NCBI GenBank assembly: GCA_007136595.1
Contig: SLGQ01000301.1
Coordinates: 1 to 6,440, forward strand
DNA from: Candidatus Sumerlaeota bacterium
GTDB lineage: Bacteria > UBP6 > UBA1177
Direction of reading: 5' to 3'
DNA length: 6,440 bases
How positions within the stretch are numbered: the first letter of the stretch is position 1; each line of letters starts with the position of its first letter. Below, one piece after another: positions 4,201-6,440 of this stretch. The notes under the pieces are model-generated. The model was not told the origin of the DNA. It searched no databases and saw only the letters and a list, made by a program, of their open reading frames with translations. The position numbers were made by a program, and so were the translations under genes.

Positions 4201-6440
4201 GATTCTTTTCCAACTATAGATCACTGATCGTTATTCTGTTTTTAATGTTATATTCTTTTCCGCTTTTTTCTGAAACGCTTGTCATAATGGATATTGTTGA
4301 CAGGACCGGTAAAGTTCACCCTGATGTCATAAGAGGTTCCAAAGAATACATGATACAACTTTTTGGCAGCATGGGAAAGTATAAAGTTGTGCCGGACGCT
4401 GTTGTGACAGAAGCGAGAAAAAGGTCGGAGAGATGGCGGGAATGTCAGGAAATGGAGTGTCAGATAGAGATCGGGACAGGCCTTAAGGCTGACATAGTTG
4501 TAGTTCCGACCATCGATTATTTTGCAGGTATTTTCACTATGACGATAAACTACATATATGTAGAGTCAAAAAGGAAAACAGAGGCAGGTGCCACAGATTT
4601 CAATGGAACTGCCGTCGGGATGAAAAATGCCGTTGAAAAGGTGTTGTCGGAAATACACGGTAAAAAAATTGAAACACCTGAGATTTTGACAGAACATGAC
4701 AAAAGTCTTCAAAAATACAAGGCAGAGAGTTTTAAGCCTAAAAAAACAAAAGATATTGTCATTGTTCCCGAACCTGCAATTGTTCCGATATTTGAAAAAG
4801 TTGTCCCGGGGGCGGTAAATTTTTCCACCGTACCTGAAGGGGCGAAGGTTACTGTCAACATTGCTACTCCAAATGCATCTTCATGTACGACTCCTTGCAC
4901 AGTTAAGGATTTGAATCCGGGGACCCATTCAGTGAGGTATGAAAAGAAAGGATTTATTACTCAAGATGACTCAATTCAGATAGAGAAAGGCAAAACTGTC
5001 AACAGATCCGTTAAACTTTCTAAAGTAGTGGCAAGCAGAGAAGATATAAACAATAGGTTGATAGGTGCTGTTAAAGAAGGAAAAATGAAGCTCGTTAAAG
5101 AGTTGCTTGCACAAAAGGCGGATATAAATTACAGGGACTCCAGCGGTATGGGACCTCTCTTGATAGCTGCATTAAGCGGCAATAGGGAAATGGCAGCCTA
5201 TTTGACCGGGAGAGGAGCCAAATTTACTTCCGTTGAAATTGGAACTCTTATGATGATAGCTGTTGATAAAAATGACAGATGGCTTGCAAATTTGATCGTT
5301 GCACAAAAATCAGACTTGAATTTTACTTATGAAAATGGCCGCTCTATCCTCTGGTATGCCGCAGAAAAAAAATCATGGGATGTTTTTGATGTGCTGTTAA
5401 GTGGCGGAGTAAACACAAACATTAAAGATTCAAGTGGAAAAACAATTTTAATGTGGGCTATGGAAAACGGGATGTCAGAGGTTGTGACAAGACTTCAGAA
5501 AGCAGGTGTAAAAGTGGCTGCATCAGATACCGCAAATATTGTCAGACATGCCGTTATTTCCGAAGATGTTGACAGACTTAATTCAATATTACCACTTAAA
5601 CCCGATCTTAATAGAAGATATGAAGACGGTTTGACACTGTTATGGTATGCAGCGGTTAAAGACAGGTCAGATATAGGAGCAATATTGCTTAAAGCCGGTG
5701 CTAACCCGGGTATTGCAGATAAAAGTGGAAACACTTTGATGAAATACTTGATAGAAATGAGAAGGTTCGAGTTTGCAAGGCTTCTGAAAAGATACGGTGC
5801 GGTATTAAGGCCCAATGAGGGGATAGATCTTTTGAAAACCGGTCTTATTATCGGGGATTCACAGCTTGTTCAAGTCCTGGTTGAACTCGGGGTCAATATA
5901 AACCTCAAGTTCGAAGACGGTTTAAGTGCTTTATGGATAGCGGTGTTTAATAATAATGCGGATATGCTAAAAGTTCTTGTGTCTGCCGGAGCTAACCTTA
6001 ACATAAGGGACAATACGGGAAAAACTGTTCTGATGTGGTGTGTAGAGAATGACAGAAGGGAGTTGGCTCAAATACTTATTGACGGGGGAGCTAATGTGAA
6101 CCTGATGGATAAATATAATAGAACAGCTCTTGTCTTAGCTGTTTTAGCAGACAAGCCGAGAATGGTACATCTTCTTGTAAATAACAAAGCAAAAATAGAC
6201 CTTATGGACAAAGATGGTAATGCTCCGATCCTTATAGCTGCTTCTCGAGGTAATATTTCAATGGTTGAGCTTTTTCTTGAGAAAGGGGCTTTTATAAATG
6301 CACAGGATGCAAATGGCAATACATCTCTAAAAATAGCTCTTCACAAAAACTTTGATGATATAGCTGAAATGTTGATAGAGAGGGGAGCTGACATGAACCT
6401 TTCCAACAGGATTGGAGAAACACCTCTGATAATTGTTTCC
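4182..6440 (+). CDS. Secreted PEGA and ankyrin-repeat protein (C-terminus outside window)
   Basis: The 753 codons seen (numbered from GTG 4182; subtract 5 for ATG 4197) encode an exported protein. A Sec signal peptide, with a hydrophobic core at about 15-25, ends near PLFS-E (cleavage after S30), so the protein should act in the periplasm or at the envelope. Residues 31-160 form an alpha/beta-like domain with a Cys-x4-Cys (C88, C93) and an IGTGLKADIVVVPT segment, resembling the CsgG/TolB N-terminal type; this resemblance is tentative. A linker of about 50 residues leads to a PEGA domain (about 210-280; VPEGAKV, TPC, LNPGTHSVRYEKKGF). From 281 to the edge there are ankyrin units with GADxN and G-TxL patterns, probably for protein binding. 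I see no catalytic domain. The GTG start has AAGGAGG 10 nt upstream, and a stop at 4176 bars any earlier start. The gene may be cotranscribed with the receiver. The domain calls are sure; the function and partner are unknown. Confidence 0.9.
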   Translation, partial: MPGVEMRFFSNYRSLIVILFLMLYSFPLFSETLVIMDIVDRTGKVHPDVIRGSKEYMIQLFGSMGKYKVVPDAVVTEARKRSERWRECQEMECQIEIGTGLKADIVVVPTIDYFAGIFTMTINYIYVESKRKTEAGATDFNGTAVGMKNAVEKVLSEIHGKKIETPEILTEHDKSLQKYKAESFKPKKTKDIVIVPEPAIVPIFEKVVPGAVNFSTVPEGAKVTVNIATPNASSCTTPCTVKDLNPGTHSVRYEKKGFITQDDSIQIEKGKTVNRSVKLSKVVASREDINNRLIGAVKEGKMKLVKELLAQKADINYRDSSGMGPLLIAALSGNREMAAYLTGRGAKFTSVEIGTLMMIAVDKNDRWLANLIVAQKSDLNFTYENGRSILWYAAEKKSWDVFDVLLSGGVNTNIKDSSGKTILMWAMENGMSEVVTRLQKAGVKVAASDTANIVRHAVISEDVDRLNSILPLKPDLNRRYEDGLTLLWYAAVKDRSDIGAILLKAGANPGIADKSGNTLMKYLIEMRRFEFARLLKRYGAVLRPNEGIDLLKTGLIIGDSQLVQVLVELGVNINLKFEDGLSALWIAVFNNNADMLKVLVSAGANLNIRDNTGKTVLMWCVENDRRELAQILIDGGANVNLMDKYNRTALVLAVLADKPRMVHLLVNNKAKIDLMDKDGNAPILIAASRGNISMVELFLEKGAFINAQDANGNTSLKIALHKNFDDIAEMLIERGADMNLSNRIGETPLIIVS
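5022..6440 (+). repeat. Coding ankyrin array with a 97-residue higher-order period
   Basis: Numbered from GTG 4182, the units run 281-313, 314-346 and a short 347-377; then 378-410, 411-443 and a short 444-474; then 475-507, 508-540 and a short 541-571. That is three blocks of 33+33+31 residues (291 bp) starting at 5022, 5313 and 5604. A fourth block starts at 5895 (residue 572) but continues with plain 33-residue units (572, 605, 638, 671, 704) and a partial one at 737. Aligned marks 97 residues apart include W391, W488 and W585 in the LWYAA/LWIA motif, and W425, Y522 and W619 in the second unit. The three short units lack the usual D-x-x-G-x-TPL front. The DNA copies have diverged, so this is an old protein-level duplication and not a recent tandem repeat. 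Confidence 0.8.

Noticed and set aside
5495..5815. Minus-strand open frame of 106 codons opposite the ankyrin array; others lie at 4709-4900 and 6068-6319.
   Set aside because: The plus-strand frame is continuous and clearly coding for ankyrin units, and the antisense frames have no recognisable domain.
5313..5894. Recent DNA tandem duplication or minisatellite of 291 bp.
   Set aside because: The period is exact at protein level, but codons and many residues differ between copies, so the duplication is old and not a DNA-level repeat.

Overview
The window comes from an AT-rich bacterial chromosome. The organism is probably Gram-negative: the last gene encodes an exported protein with a Sec signal peptide, a CsgG/TolB-like front domain and a PEGA domain, a combination best known from diderm, delta-proteobacteria-like and candidate-phylum genomes. 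I cannot name a genus. I see no mobile element, tRNA, rRNA or CRISPR array.

Layout. There are five genes. Three lie on the minus strand and, in transcription order, they are a tandem PilZ-domain protein (2771-3481), guanylate kinase gmk (2051-2674) and a bifunctional (p)ppGpp synthetase/hydrolase of the RelA/SpoT family (start 2045, running off the left edge). Two lie on the plus strand: a stand-alone CheY-like receiver protein (3663-4088) and a large secreted PEGA plus ankyrin-repeat protein (start 4182 or 4197, running off the right edge). The PilZ and receiver genes diverge from a 181-bp intergenic region that holds one good sigma70-type promoter for each. A third promoter lies just before gmk. 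No gene-free stretch exceeds 300 bases.

How the genes fit together. Gmk converts GMP to GDP, and the RelA/SpoT enzyme uses GDP and GTP to make (p)ppGpp, so the 5-bp spaced gmk-rel pair is a functionally coherent operon. The rpoZ gene that separates gmk and spoT in enterobacteria is absent here. The PilZ protein upstream carries two apparently intact c-di-GMP-binding motifs, so two guanine-nucleotide second-messenger systems sit side by side. The receiver has all phosphorylation residues but no output domain and no adjacent kinase.

The most unusual object is the last gene. Behind a signal peptide, a Cys-x4-Cys alpha/beta-like domain and a PEGA domain, it carries at least 14 ankyrin units. The first part of this array is organised in an exact 97-residue higher-order period (33+33+31), which then gives way to uniform 33-residue units. 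Its translation start is also odd: the strong Shine-Dalgarno sequence points to a six-codon ATG frame that ends in an ATGA overlap, or to an in-frame GTG two bases further on.
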